Origin: Bacteroidia bacterium
GTDB taxonomy: Bacteria; Bacteroidota; Bacteroidia; JANWJV01
Assembly (NCBI GenBank): GCA_025451785.1
Contig: JANWJV010000008.1
Coordinates: 1 to 33,260 of the forward strand
Direction: 5' to 3'
Length of the DNA stretch: 33,260 nucleotides
Made by a program: the position numbers and the translations under genes. The notes beneath the pieces are model-generated. The model was not told the DNA's origin, ran no database searches, and saw only the letters and a program-made list of their open reading frames with translations. Below, in pieces: positions 22,270 to 31,245 of this stretch (its first letter is position 1; every line of letters begins with the position of its first letter).

Positions 22270-24368
22270 AACGCATCCTTCCACTCCTTTTCCTTTTATT
22301 GACATGCTGCTTTCAGGTAGCGGCGCAGAGTGCCGATTCACTGATGACCATGATCGCCGGAGCGAAAGCTCCAGAAAAGAAAGCTACACTAATGGCGAAA
22401 CTGGTGGGTGAAACGGTACGAAAAGATTCTGCATTATCGCGGAAACATCTTCAACAGCTACAGGACTTCGCTAAAGGAGGTAACAAGATCCTGCAGGCCT
22501 GCGCGAAGAAAGGAGAGGGCTTATGGTACCATGGCACCAATCAATTTGAAAAGGCGGAGAGGGTATTGAGCGAAGCCTTACAAACAGCGAAGGAATCAGG
22601 TTCGAATTGGGAAATAATGGAATGCTCCTATTACCTGGGCGAATCGGAAACAGCCATGGGAAAATACGAGCTTGCCCTCCAATTGTACTTCAATGCTTTA
22701 GATGCCAGCGATAAACTGAAGTATGATGGAGAGACGACCAATGTGTCTGCTATCTACAAGAGCATCAATAAGCTTTACCAGTATACGGGTCAATATGACA
22801 GAGCCCTTGAATATGCTTATAAGTCGCTGAAGGTGGATCTTGCCCTTGGCGACTCCGTGCTGATCGGTAAATCGCTGAACAACCTTTGCGCGGCCTGGGC
22901 CTACCTTGGCAGGGCCGACAGCGCGCTGAAATACGCGCTCATGGCGATACACATCAAAAAGCGCATGGGCGCAAACCCTGCAAGCCTGGTAAGCTCCTAT
23001 ATCAATGTAAGCAACCTGTATATAGGACAGGAAAATTATGACAGCGCATTTCATTACCTGTATGCGGCAAAGTCGATCGCCGAAAGGGAGCACGATGAAC
23101 GCGGCGCCTGCAAGATCTATCCCAGTATCGCGATCGCATGGTATAAGCTGGAGAAATACGACAGCGCCATCTATTATTATAACCTCAGTCAGCCAATTGC
23201 GCTCAAGGTAGGGCTCTATGAAGCGGCAGTGGAAAATTATTACGAGCTCAGCCGCTGCTACTTCCAGATAGGCGATTACAAGAACGCGTATGAGAACAAT
23301 ATGAAGTTCGCTGTGATGAAGGACTCCCTTCTGAAGGCCGATAACCTGAGGCATATGAACGAAATGGAAACGAAGTTCGAGACGGTAAAAAAAGATAAGG
23401 AGCTGTTGGAGAAGGATACCGAGATCAGTCGCAAGAACTCTCAGCGCAATTATTTTATCATCGGGCTATTGGTGTTTGTCCTGCTTGCGGGCTTCCTCTA
23501 CCGTAACTACCGCCAGCAGCAAAAGGCCAATACTATCATTGCCGCGCAGAAGGAAGAAGTGGAAAGGCAAAAAGAGCTGGTTGATGAAAAGAACCGCGAG
23601 GTATCGGACTCCATTCATTACGCCAAACGTATCCAGGGCGCCTTACTGGCCGGTGAACATCTGTTGAAGAAACACTTACCGGAACATTTTGTGCTTTACA
23701 AACCAAAGGACATCGTGAGCGGTGACTTCTACTGGGCACACCCTCTGCCGGAGGAGAACGACACATCCGGAAAACTGGTTCTTGTAACGGCAGACTGCAC
23801 CGGACACGGAGTGCCAGGAGCTTTTATGAGCCTTTTGAACATCAGCAAGCTTAACGAAACTATTAATGAGAAGAAGCTTAGCAGTCCCGACCTTGTGTTG
23901 AACAATGTTCGAGCGGAGATCATCCGCGCGCTGAATCCCGAAGGCAGCACCGAACAGAGCAACGATGGGATGGATTGTGTTTGCCTCGTCATTGATCTTA
24001 CGGCGATGAAGCTGGACTATGCCGCCGCGCACAATCCCTTTTATATCGTCCGGAACGGGGAACTGATCGTTTGTAAAGCCGATAAAATGGCGGTAGGCCG
24101 GTCACCAAGGGAGCATGAGCCTTTTACCCGCAATACACAGGAACTAATGAAGGGCGATGTTATATATACCCTTACCGATGGTTATGCCGACCAATTTGGC
24201 GGTGAGAAAGGAAAAAAGTTCAAGTACAAACAGCTGGAAGATCTTCTCATTTCCATTCACAAAAAACCAATGGCCGAACAGCGCACAACATTGGAAACTT
24301 CGATCGATAACTGGAGAGGAAAGCTTGAGCAGGTGGATGATATCCTGATCATCGGGATAAGGGTATAG
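22266..24368 (+). CDS. TPR-containing membrane SpoIIE-type PP2C phosphatase
   Basis: This is a 700-residue signalling phosphatase starting at a GTG that overlaps the upstream stop (GTGA). After a signal peptide (LLFLLLTCCFQVAAQ) residues about 60-370 hold multiple tetratricopeptide repeats (YELALQLYFNALDASDKL, YDRALEYAYKSLKVDLALG, YDSAFHYLYAAKSIAE) outside the membrane. One transmembrane helix at about 400-417 (YFIIGLLVFVLLAGFLY) leads into a coiled linker, DSIHYAKRIQ, and the SpoIIE domain: VSGDFYWAHP, TADCTGHGVPGAFMS, TLTDGYADQFGG and LEQVDDILIIGI. All metal-binding aspartates are present. The periplasmic TPR region probably senses a protein partner. It converges on another SpoIIE gene with 6 nt between stops. 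Confidence 0.92.
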   Translation: MKRILPLLFLLLTCCFQVAAQSADSLMTMIAGAKAPEKKATLMAKLVGETVRKDSALSRKHLQQLQDFAKGGNKILQACAKKGEGLWYHGTNQFEKAERVLSEALQTAKESGSNWEIMECSYYLGESETAMGKYELALQLYFNALDASDKLKYDGETTNVSAIYKSINKLYQYTGQYDRALEYAYKSLKVDLALGDSVLIGKSLNNLCAAWAYLGRADSALKYALMAIHIKKRMGANPASLVSSYINVSNLYIGQENYDSAFHYLYAAKSIAEREHDERGACKIYPSIAIAWYKLEKYDSAIYYYNLSQPIALKVGLYEAAVENYYELSRCYFQIGDYKNAYENNMKFAVMKDSLLKADNLRHMNEMETKFETVKKDKELLEKDTEISRKNSQRNYFIIGLLVFVLLAGFLYRNYRQQQKANTIIAAQKEEVERQKELVDEKNREVSDSIHYAKRIQGALLAGEHLLKKHLPEHFVLYKPKDIVSGDFYWAHPLPEENDTSGKLVLVTADCTGHGVPGAFMSLLNISKLNETINEKKLSSPDLVLNNVRAEIIRALNPEGSTEQSNDGMDCVCLVIDLTAMKLDYAAAHNPFYIVRNGELIVCKADKMAVGRSPREHEPFTRNTQELMKGDVIYTLTDGYADQFGGEKGKKFKYKQLEDLLISIHKKPMAEQRTTLETSIDNWRGKLEQVDDILIIGIRV

Positions 24369-24374
24369 CGCGGA

Positions 24375-26231
24375 TCAAGCATTAAGATCGATGCCGATCA
24401 CCAGCATGTCGTCGATCTGTTTCTGGCCTTGTTTCCATTCATGGATCACCCTGTCGATCTCCGCGCGCTGTGAGTCCATGTCTTTGCCCTTCATGCTCAG
24501 CAAAAGATCGCGGAAGCGGCTGGAGTTGAACTTTTCGTTGGCAGGGCCGCCGAACTGATCGATATACCCATCGCTGAACATGTAAAGCGACATGCCTTTT
24601 TCAATGGCGATCTCCTGTTCGGTAAACTCCACTTTTTGGTTCTTGCGGGTATAGGAGCTGAGACCTCCAATTGAAAAATGGTCGCCCTTGATGATGCGAA
24701 GGCCATCGGAAGCCACCAGGTAAATAGGATTGGCCGCACCCGAGAAACACAATTTCTTTTGCTTCTTGTCTATCACGCAAAGCGACATCTCCATACCGTC
24801 CTGGCTGCTGTCCTCCCCTTCCTGCTGGCGCAAAGCCCTGAGCACCGCCCTGTGCAGCAGGTTGAGAATGGAGGCCGGTTCGGTAATGTGCTTTTCGTTT
24901 ACGATCTCGTTGAGCAGTGTATTCCCGATCAGCGACATAAAGGCACCCGGAACTCCGTGTCCTGTACAGTCGACCGCTGCCACGATCACTTTATCCCCTA
25001 TAGTGGAGAACCAATAAAAATCGCCGCTCACAATGTCGCGGGGCTGGTAAAAGATAAATGAACCGGGGAGCATTTTCCGGATCTCAGCCTCCGGCAAAAG
25101 GATGGAGCGCTGAATACGGCTGGCGTAATTGATACTGTCGGTGATCTTTTTGTTGCGCGATTCGAGCAAGAGGTTGGCGGCCTTACGTTCCCTGCTATTG
25201 CGATAGATCAAAAAGGAGATGCCTATAAGCAGGAGAACACAAAAAACGGCAAGGTACAATAGGTTGCGCTGCGCCTTGAGCTCGCTCTTCTGAAGGCCGA
25301 TGATCTCCTTGGCATTTCCGAGTTCCTGTTCCGCAGCTTCAAGCAGCATCTCCCACCTTCCGATCTGAACACTGTCCTCGGGGCTGGCGGCCTTTTTCTT
25401 TGCTTCTTCCAGTTTCCTCCTTGCCTCCGCGATCTCCTGTTCACGCCCCGCTATCTTATCCTCCTTCAGTTTGTCGAGGCCTACTTTCGTTTTAAACATA
25501 AGGCCGCCAAAGCTCTCTTTGGCAACGGGCTCTGTACCGGTATTCTCCTCCGGATTCTCTTCAGGGCCGTTAGTAATTCCTTTGCCGGAAGAAGTGGTGG
25601 CAGTTCCGCCGTTCTTAGTGGGCACCGTCTTGACCGCCAGCATGTTCTTTGTAACGGAACGCCGCATCAATGAAACGGAAGTATTGTTCTCATCATTCTT
25701 GGAAAAGAGTCCGCCTTTTTTGGCGGCATTGGCTTCCAGGTCGATGTATTTTTTCTGAGTGTTGTAAAAGAGCTTTCCAAAAGGAAGGTTGGCCTCGGTG
25801 GTGTCCTTCTGGCGGAAACTATTAAGCACCATTTCGGCGCCCGTAAAAGTGATGCCGGGCGCGGCCACATCAGCGGGGACCTGGCGCAGGTCGATCATCA
25901 TCACGCTCTTCTGGTAACCGTTCCTGGTAAGCTCGAGCCTGTATTGTACGCCCGAAAGCATCTCCAGGCGAAATTCTCCTTTGGCATTCGATGAGCAGGT
26001 GGCTACCTGTTTACCTGAATTGTCGGTAAGACGGAAGGAAACACGTTCGAGGATGCCTTCGATAACGATCTGTTTCTCCTTCTTGAGAAGACCGCGTGAA
26101 GGGTCGTACTTATATCCGTAAACAAGGCCTTCAAAAACAAAGTTGTTCTTTTTTGCTACTTGAGCGAAGCAATTAGTCACCAGCCCGGGTAAGAGCAGGG
26201 ACAATAACAGGAGGGCTTTCGTCCGAAACAC
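24375..26231 (-). CDS. Membrane SpoIIE-type PP2C phosphatase with carboxypeptidase-regulatory-like sensor domain
   Basis: This 618-residue protein begins with a GTG and the signal peptide FRTKALLLLSLLLPGLVTNCFAQ. Residues about 30-130 resemble a CarboxypepD_reg-like beta domain (SFRLTDNSGKQVATCSS, GEFRLEMLSGVQYRLELTRN). A disordered stretch follows, then a coiled coil at about 245-310 (AEARRKLEEAKKKAASP), one membrane helix (LYLAVFCVLLLIGISFLIY), linker DSINYASRIQRSIL, and the SpoIIE domain: VSGDFYWFST, AAVDCTGHGVPGAFMS, SQDGMEMS, MFSDGYIDQFGG and KQIDDMLVIGI. The active-site aspartates are intact. It has no local partner kinase. The gene diverges from the M42 peptidase across 52 nt. Confidence 0.91.
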   Translation of the reverse strand: MFRTKALLLLSLLLPGLVTNCFAQVAKKNNFVFEGLVYGYKYDPSRGLLKKEKQIVIEGILERVSFRLTDNSGKQVATCSSNAKGEFRLEMLSGVQYRLELTRNGYQKSVMMIDLRQVPADVAAPGITFTGAEMVLNSFRQKDTTEANLPFGKLFYNTQKKYIDLEANAAKKGGLFSKNDENNTSVSLMRRSVTKNMLAVKTVPTKNGGTATTSSGKGITNGPEENPEENTGTEPVAKESFGGLMFKTKVGLDKLKEDKIAGREQEIAEARRKLEEAKKKAASPEDSVQIGRWEMLLEAAEQELGNAKEIIGLQKSELKAQRNLLYLAVFCVLLLIGISFLIYRNSRERKAANLLLESRNKKITDSINYASRIQRSILLPEAEIRKMLPGSFIFYQPRDIVSGDFYWFSTIGDKVIVAAVDCTGHGVPGAFMSLIGNTLLNEIVNEKHITEPASILNLLHRAVLRALRQQEGEDSSQDGMEMSLCVIDKKQKKLCFSGAANPIYLVASDGLRIIKGDHFSIGGLSSYTRKNQKVEFTEQEIAIEKGMSLYMFSDGYIDQFGGPANEKFNSSRFRDLLLSMKGKDMDSQRAEIDRVIHEWKQGQKQIDDMLVIGIDLNA

Positions 26232-26283
26232 AGGCGGCTAAATTAAACATTTATTGTTCTATCTTAGCGCCCATTATCAGGGT

Positions 26284-27195
26284 ATGCAATTACTAAAGAA
26301 ACTCTGCTCCATACAAGCACCTTCGGGGAATGAGGTCCTCATGAAGGATTTCCTCCTTAATTACATCGAAAAGAACTCACCGAAATGGAAGGTACAGCCG
26401 GTGATCTTCAGCGGCGAGCATTTCCAGGACTGCATCGTGCTGGTGTTCGGCAAACCCCGCACCGCGCTTTTCGCCCATATCGATTCCATTGGCTTCACCG
26501 CACGATATGGCAAGCAACTGATCAAGATCGGCGGCCCCAGGACCGACAAGAAATATACCCTTGTAGGGCAGGACAGCAAAGGTAAGATCGAATGCAGCCT
26601 TCAGAAAGATAAAAAGGACAACCTTACTTATAAGTTCAAGCGGGAGATATTCCGCGGCACCATGCTCACCTTTAAACCCGACTGGAGAGAGAGCAAGGAC
26701 TATGTGCAATGCTGTTACATGGACAACCGCCTGGGCGTGTGGAACGCTTTGCAGGTAGCAGAGACCCTCACTGATGGTATTATTGCTTTTTCCTGCTGGG
26801 AAGAAGTGGGCGGAGGAAGCGTTGAATACCTGTCGCGCTTCATCTACGAGACCTATCGAGTAAAGCAGGCGCTCATTTCCGACATCACCTGGGTGACCGA
26901 GGGGGTACAGCACGGCAAAGGTGTGGCTATTTCATTACGTGATTCGGGACTTCCACGCAGAAGCTATGTGAACCGTATAGTAGAGATCGCGAAAAAGAGT
27001 AAGATCCCCTTCCAGCTGGAGGTAGAAGCTACCGGTGGAAGCGACGGAAATGTGCTACAGCGCTCCCCCTACCCTTTCGACTGGTGTTTTGTGGGCGCTC
27101 CCGAAGATGGCGTTCATTCGCCTGACGAGAAGGTGCACAAGGCAGATATTAAGTCAATGACCGACCTTTATAGAGTTTTAATGAAGGAACTATAA
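26284..27195 (+). CDS. M42-family aminopeptidase-like metallohydrolase
   Basis: This 303-residue cytoplasmic protein starts at ATG 26284 ([17 protein letters not shown]); the earlier TTG in the ORF track adds ten residues absent from the family. It has the dinuclear metal-site pattern of M42/glutamyl aminopeptidases: [25 protein letters not shown] (catalytic Glu and metal Glu), SDITWVTEG and a C-terminal [32 protein letters not shown] is a usual part of the substrate pocket. It probably trims peptides inside the cell and may oligomerise as family members do. It is 7 nt upstream of a lipoprotein gene, suggesting shared transcription. Confidence 0.88.
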   Translation: MQLLKKLCSIQAPSGNEVLMKDFLLNYIEKNSPKWKVQPVIFSGEHFQDCIVLVFGKPRTALFAHIDSIGFTARYGKQLIKIGGPRTDKKYTLVGQDSKGKIECSLQKDKKDNLTYKFKREIFRGTMLTFKPDWRESKDYVQCCYMDNRLGVWNALQVAETLTDGIIAFSCWEEVGGGSVEYLSRFIYETYRVKQALISDITWVTEGVQHGKGVAISLRDSGLPRRSYVNRIVEIAKKSKIPFQLEVEATGGSDGNVLQRSPYPFDWCFVGAPEDGVHSPDEKVHKADIKSMTDLYRVLMKEL

Positions 27196-27202
27196 TACGC
27201 CA

Positions 27203-27661
27203 ATGAAAATACTTAAACTTTTCCTCGCGCTGTTTTTGATCTCCTCACTTACTTCATGCATTGTGCAAAGACCTCAATATTCAAGGATTGAAAAAGTGCT
27301 GATGCTTCAAACCGGCATGACCAAGAAAGAAGTATCAGAGCTATTGGGCATTCCTCCTTACGACATCAAGTCGATAACTGAATCAGAAGAGATCTATATC
27401 TACAAATACCGCGTTACCGACCGCAAGGCGGTACCATTTGTAGTGAGGGAGAACAACGGGATGAAGGTACGTGGAAAATACGTGGACCTTTTTGTGAACT
27501 ATTCAAAGGACGGCAAAGTAACGAAGATCGAATCCTGTACGGAGTGCGGTGAGACGAAAGAGATAGAAACGAAGATCGACATCAACAAGATCATTACCCT
27601 CATTACGGTAACGGCTCCTGCCCTGCTTATTTACCTGGGCCTTCAAAACCCTTCTCAGTAA
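27203..27661 (+). CDS. Small lipoprotein, SmpA/BamE-like
   Basis: This 152-residue lipoprotein has the signal sequence LKLFLALFLISSLTSC with a lipobox (LTSC). The mature part, GMTKKEVSELLGIPPYD, has the Thr-Lys-x-Glu-Val...Leu-Gly pattern of the SmpA/OmlA/BamE fold, followed by short strands (EIYIYKYRVTDRKA, YVDLFVNYSKDGKV). A C-terminal hydrophobic segment (IITLITVTAPALLIYLGL) could be a second membrane anchor, which is unusual for BamE. Its 3' end overlaps the convergent M28 peptidase gene by 35 nt, placing that hydrophobic tail in a region coding on both strands. Whether it belongs to the BAM complex cannot be told. Confidence 0.83.
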   Translation: MKILKLFLALFLISSLTSCIVQRPQYSRIEKVLMLQTGMTKKEVSELLGIPPYDIKSITESEEIYIYKYRVTDRKAVPFVVRENNGMKVRGKYVDLFVNYSKDGKVTKIESCTECGETKEIETKIDINKIITLITVTAPALLIYLGLQNPSQ

Positions 27662-29030
27662 TAAGCCATATGAGCGCTGCCATGGCCGCGCCTCCCAGTT
27701 CAAGCTCGCGCTTGTTCACTTTATCGAACGTGTCGTTAACGGTATGATGAACATCGAAATAGCGTTGTGAGTCGGGCTGCAACCCGAACACAGGTGTTCC
27801 CTGTTTATACAGTTCTTCAATGTCGGCACCTCCGCCGCCGCGGTGCAGGTCATCGGCAAAATAGGGGCTGAACTGTTTTTTCCAGCTTAAGAATACGAGT
27901 TCTTGTTTTTCCATTCCTTTTGGAAAGGTGCAGCCGAAACCGCGGGGTGTAAAGCCACCGGCGTCAGATTCTATCGCCGCAATGTGCTTCTCCTTGTTCT
28001 TCGCCGCCAGCTCGGCGTATTTGTCGCCTCCCCTGCCCCCGTTCTCTTCGTTCATAAAGGCAACCGCACGGATGGTCCTCTTGGGCCTGATGCCGAGCGC
28101 TTTGAAGATGCGGATCACTTCGATGCTTTGAACAATGCCCGCCCCGTCGTCGTGAGCGCCATCGCCATTGTCCCATGAATCGAGGTGGCCGCCCACCACG
28201 ATGATCTCTTCGGGTCTTTCGCTTCCCCGGATCTCGGCCACCACGTTATGCGACCTTTCGTCGGGCAGCATTTTGCAGCTCATCTTGAAAAAGAACTTTG
28301 ACTCAGGATATTTTTTCAGTTTTTCACTAAGGAAATCAGCATCGTTGGTACTGATGGCGCAAGCGGGGATCTTAGGGAAAGTATCGTTATAGATCGTAAC
28401 TCCGGTATGAGGGGCGTCTTCTTTGATAAGGCTCATGGATCGAACCACCACTCCTACGGCTCCGTATTTAGCCGCTATGGAAGGGCCCCCAACCCGCTGC
28501 ATTACCGCTCCTCCATACGCATGAAAAGTAGCGATACGCGAGGGATCCATCGGGCGGTTGAAGAAAACGATCTTGCCTTGTATCTTACTTTTGCCCAATT
28601 TTTCCAACTCCGAAAATTCCTTTACTTCTACTATTCCGGCACTCAGTCCTGCCGTTGGAGTAGCTACCGAATTTCCAAGAGCACAAATAGCCAAAGCCTT
28701 GCGCTCAGCCGCAGGTCCCATGAAACGGGCGATCTCTTTTTCTCCTCGTACCCAATGCGGCACCATGCATTCCTGCAGGAACACGGTATCGGCACCCGCA
28801 GCGATCATCGCCTTTTTGGTCCACTCCACCGCTTTGGCAGCGCCGGGCGACCCGGCAAGCCTTCCGCCAATACCATTGGCAAGCTGATCGAGGTTGGAAT
28901 AGCTCCGACCGTTGGTTAATGCTTCAGTAAATATTTTACGGATGACTACTGAGTCGCTCTGGGAGAAGGAAGAAAGACTCTGTGTGAGTATGAGTGTGAG
29001 CGCGAGGAAATTCCGGGAACCTTTTTTCAT
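27627..29030 (-). CDS. Exported M28-family metallopeptidase (carboxypeptidase Q-like)
   Basis: This 467-residue exported zinc peptidase has the signal peptide RNFLALTLILTQSLSSFSQ. A PA-like inserted domain is likely at about 130-260, followed by the catalytic core: VVGGHLDSWDNGDGAHDDGAG (metal His and bridging Asp), AVAFMNEENGGRGG (catalytic and metal Glu), IAAIESDAGGF (metal Asp) and YFDVHHTVNDTFD (metal His). This set is complete and matches M28/PGCP peptidases. It lies 9 nt downstream of the DciA-like gene in a recF operon, though the function is unrelated. It overlaps the lipoprotein gene tail-to-tail by 35 nt. Confidence 0.93.
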   Translation of the reverse strand: MKKGSRNFLALTLILTQSLSSFSQSDSVVIRKIFTEALTNGRSYSNLDQLANGIGGRLAGSPGAAKAVEWTKKAMIAAGADTVFLQECMVPHWVRGEKEIARFMGPAAERKALAICALGNSVATPTAGLSAGIVEVKEFSELEKLGKSKIQGKIVFFNRPMDPSRIATFHAYGGAVMQRVGGPSIAAKYGAVGVVVRSMSLIKEDAPHTGVTIYNDTFPKIPACAISTNDADFLSEKLKKYPESKFFFKMSCKMLPDERSHNVVAEIRGSERPEEIIVVGGHLDSWDNGDGAHDDGAGIVQSIEVIRIFKALGIRPKRTIRAVAFMNEENGGRGGDKYAELAAKNKEKHIAAIESDAGGFTPRGFGCTFPKGMEKQELVFLSWKKQFSPYFADDLHRGGGGADIEELYKQGTPVFGLQPDSQRYFDVHHTVNDTFDKVNKRELELGGAAMAALIWLITEKGFEGPGK

Positions 29031-29039
29031 CTTGATCTT

Positions 29040-29333
29040 TTATCTGAATACCACCTCATCTATCACCTCGGTACCCGCCTCTTCGTTGAGCATGCCCAAT
29101 ATTTTTGTCTTGGAATACGATAGCTCGTCGCGCAGAACTGAGGAATCTAATTTTACATAAAGTTTTCGGCGGCTAATATACATGTCTTTGGTGTGTTTGG
29201 CTATCATTTTACCTACCACCTTTTCCCATGAACTTATAAGTCGCACTTCGTTCATGCGCCCGTCGAGCTTATAGACTTTCAACAGTTCCCCTATCACCTC
29301 CTTAAGGCTTTGCTCGTTGTTCTTTCGTTTCAT
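29040..29333 (-). CDS. DUF721/DciA-like protein, candidate replicative helicase loader
   Basis: This 97-residue cytoplasmic protein fits the DUF721 family, whose studied members (DciA) help load the DnaB helicase. The family pattern is seen in LKEVIGELLKVYKLDGRMNE, ISSWEKVVGKMIAKHTKDMYISRRKLYVKLDSSVL and LRDELSYSKTKILGMLNEE. The conserved W-x-x-x-V-G element is present, as is the alternating strand block for nucleic-acid contact. It overlaps recF by 4 nt (ATGA), a common Bacteroidota pairing. The DciA function itself is inferred from family and context. Confidence 0.88.
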   Translation of the reverse strand: MKRKNNEQSLKEVIGELLKVYKLDGRMNEVRLISSWEKVVGKMIAKHTKDMYISRRKLYVKLDSSVLRDELSYSKTKILGMLNEEAGTEVIDEVVFR

Positions 29334-30436
29334 TTGCTCTCGATTCCTCCCTTCTTTATCCTGAACATCTTAAAGTCAGCACCCGAACGCTTGAACAGTT
29401 TGGGGATCCTGTCGTCATGTGTATCGGTAATGAATATTTGCCCGAAGCTTTCGCCGCTTACAATGGCCATAAGCTCTTTTGCACGGGTGTCATCCAGCTT
29501 ATCGTAAATATCATCGAGCAGCAGGATGGGCTTCATCTTTTTTATCTTTTTAATGAAATCGTATTGCGCCAGTTTCAGCGCGATGAGATAGGATTTCTGC
29601 TGGCCCTGTGAGCCGAACTTTTTTACAGGATATCCGCCAATGCCAAATTCCAGGTCATCTTTATGAATACCTGTGGTGGTATATTGCATAGCCCTGTCGC
29701 GCGAAACAGAAGCTTCCAGCACTTTCGCAAAGTCGTTGTCGAGCAACTGCGACTGGTAGCTTAGCTTCACTTTTTCCTTGCCGCCCGATATAAGTTCATA
29801 GTGTTTCTGAAAAATGGGAATGAACTGCTTTACAAAAGCGGCCCTCTTTTCATAAATGGCATTACCAGGCTCCACCAACTGGGCATCCCATATTTCGAGG
29901 GAGGCCTTGTCGAAACGGCGGCTGTCGGCAAACTGCTTGAGCAGGGCATTGCGCTGCGAAAGGGCTTTGTTATATTTTATTAGATCATCGAGGTAATGCT
30001 TGTCGAACTGGGCGATGACCGTATCCATGAACCTGCGGCGAGTCTCGCTGCCTTCGGTGATCAGCTCGCTGTCGGCGGGCGATACCATTACAAGGGGAAA
30101 TAGCCCAATATGGTCTGCCAGGCGGCTGTATTCTTTTTTGTTGCGCTTGAACTGCTTCTTTTGGTTGCGTTTCAGGCCACAATACACTTCCTCTTCCTTA
30201 CCCTCCTCATCCACAAATGTACCCTGGATAACAAAAAAAGGAGCCTCATGGAGGATATTCTGGCTATCGATAGGATTGAAAAAGCTCTTGCAGAAGGAAA
30301 GGTAGTGGATGGCATCCAGCAGGTTGGTCTTCCCCTCGCCATTATTGCCGGTAAAACAGTTTACCTGGTCAGAAAAGGCCATTTCTGCCGACTCATAATT
30401 CTTAAAATTCACCAGGGAGAGCTTGCTGAGAAACAT
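29330..30436 (-). CDS. recF: DNA replication and repair protein RecF
   Basis: RecF is an SMC-like ATPase that loads RecA at gaps with RecO and RecR. The 368 residues are the normal length. Walker A is at about 31-38 (GNNGEGKTNLLDAI), the ABC signature is SQGQQKSYLIALKLAQ and Walker B is PILLLDDIYDKLDD; FNPIDSQNIL and TEGSETRRRFMDTVI are typical. The opening MFLSKLSLVNFKNYESAEMAF is the canonical N-terminus. The gene is divergent from the TPR-ribH pair with 99 nt between, an arrangement I recall in several Bacteroidota. A weak TATTTTTA lies only 4 nt before the ATG; I do not call it a promoter. Confidence 0.98.
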   Translation of the reverse strand: MFLSKLSLVNFKNYESAEMAFSDQVNCFTGNNGEGKTNLLDAIHYLSFCKSFFNPIDSQNILHEAPFFVIQGTFVDEEGKEEEVYCGLKRNQKKQFKRNKKEYSRLADHIGLFPLVMVSPADSELITEGSETRRRFMDTVIAQFDKHYLDDLIKYNKALSQRNALLKQFADSRRFDKASLEIWDAQLVEPGNAIYEKRAAFVKQFIPIFQKHYELISGGKEKVKLSYQSQLLDNDFAKVLEASVSRDRAMQYTTTGIHKDDLEFGIGGYPVKKFGSQGQQKSYLIALKLAQYDFIKKIKKMKPILLLDDIYDKLDDTRAKELMAIVSGESFGQIFITDTHDDRIPKLFKRSGADFKMFRIKKGGIESK

Positions 30437-30509
30437 CGGTTAAAAATAGCGCTTTTCCGCAAGGGGGCTGATAAAAAGGATTTAAATTACGGGAATTCCA
30501 AAAAAATCT

Positions 30510-30517
30510 TATTTTTG
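30510..30517 (+). promoter_or_regulatory. -7 promoter element TATTTTTG before the TPR gene
   Basis: TATTTTTG at 30510-30517 fits TAnnTTTG and predicts a start point near 30522, about 14 nt before ATG 30536. No TTG is visible 17-23 nt upstream. It would drive the TPR-ribH pair. Confidence 0.45.
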
Positions 30518-30535
30518 CGCTCCAATTAATTTAAA

Positions 30536-31219
30536 ATGGCTGAAGACAAAAAAGAAGAGACCATTGTTGACGTAGGAGGCGCTTACAACCGATTTGAGCA
30601 GTTCCTTGAAGATAACAAAAAAAGTCTTTCCATTGTTTTTATTGCGATCATAGTAGTGGTTGGCGGCTGGTTCGGTTATAAGAAGTTTTACCTTGCCGAC
30701 CTGGAAGCTTCTGCGCAAACAGCCCTTTATAAAGCAGAAAAATACTTCCTTATGGACTCCCTCGACCTTGCCATTAACGGGCAGGGCGAAGTACTGGGCC
30801 TTGAGCAGATCGTAAATGATTATGGCCTGGCCCCTTCGGGCAACCTTGCCGAATATTACCTGGGCATGTGTTACCTTAAGAAAGGCGAGTTCGAAAAGGC
30901 CATTGAGCATTTGAGCGAGTTCGATTGCACCGACCAGATCATTGGACCTGTAGCTACAGGCGCCATTGGAGACGCTCATCTGGAGCTTGGCCGTACCGAT
31001 GAAGCCATTACCTTTTACATGAAAGCGGCAGGCATGAACAACAACAAGTTCACCTCACCTGTGTTCCTGAAAAAAGCGGGACATGCCTATGAGAGCAAGG
31101 GCAGTTACAAAGATGCCATTGGTATCTACGAGAAGATCCAAAGCGAGTATTCCGAAAGCCAGGAAGGCCGCGACATGGACAAGTACATTGCCCGCGCAAA
31201 GGCAATGGCCGGCATCTAA
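30536..31219 (+). CDS. Membrane-anchored tetratricopeptide-repeat protein (YfgM/BamD-like)
   Basis: This 227-residue protein has a short cytoplasmic N-terminus, one membrane helix at about 32-47 (LSIVFIAIIVVVGGWFGYKKF) and an extracytoplasmic helical part. TPR units are visible in AEYYLGMCYLKKGEFEKAIEHLSEF, GAIGDAHLELGRTDEAITFYMKAAG and KKAGHAYESKGSYKDAIGIYEKI. This resembles YfgM/AncA-type proteins that help envelope protein folding; the parallel is only structural. The gene is 26 nt upstream of ribH, and the pair is divergent from recF. Confidence 0.9.
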   Translation: MAEDKKEETIVDVGGAYNRFEQFLEDNKKSLSIVFIAIIVVVGGWFGYKKFYLADLEASAQTALYKAEKYFLMDSLDLAINGQGEVLGLEQIVNDYGLAPSGNLAEYYLGMCYLKKGEFEKAIEHLSEFDCTDQIIGPVATGAIGDAHLELGRTDEAITFYMKAAGMNNNKFTSPVFLKKAGHAYESKGSYKDAIGIYEKIQSEYSESQEGRDMDKYIARAKAMAGI

Positions 31220-31245
31220 GACATTTCTTCTTTTTATCATCGCTC

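Noticed and set aside
22698-23354. 218-codon minus-strand ORF opposite the TPR region
   Set aside because: It is a shadow of the TPR repeats, with no start context or motif.
30441-30448. recF promoter element TATTTTTA on the minus strand
   Set aside because: It has one mismatch at the conserved final G, lies 4 nt before the ATG and has no -33 partner.
31220-31245. FMN riboswitch before ribH
   Set aside because: The 26-nt gap is far too short for an RFN element, and none is visible before ribD either.
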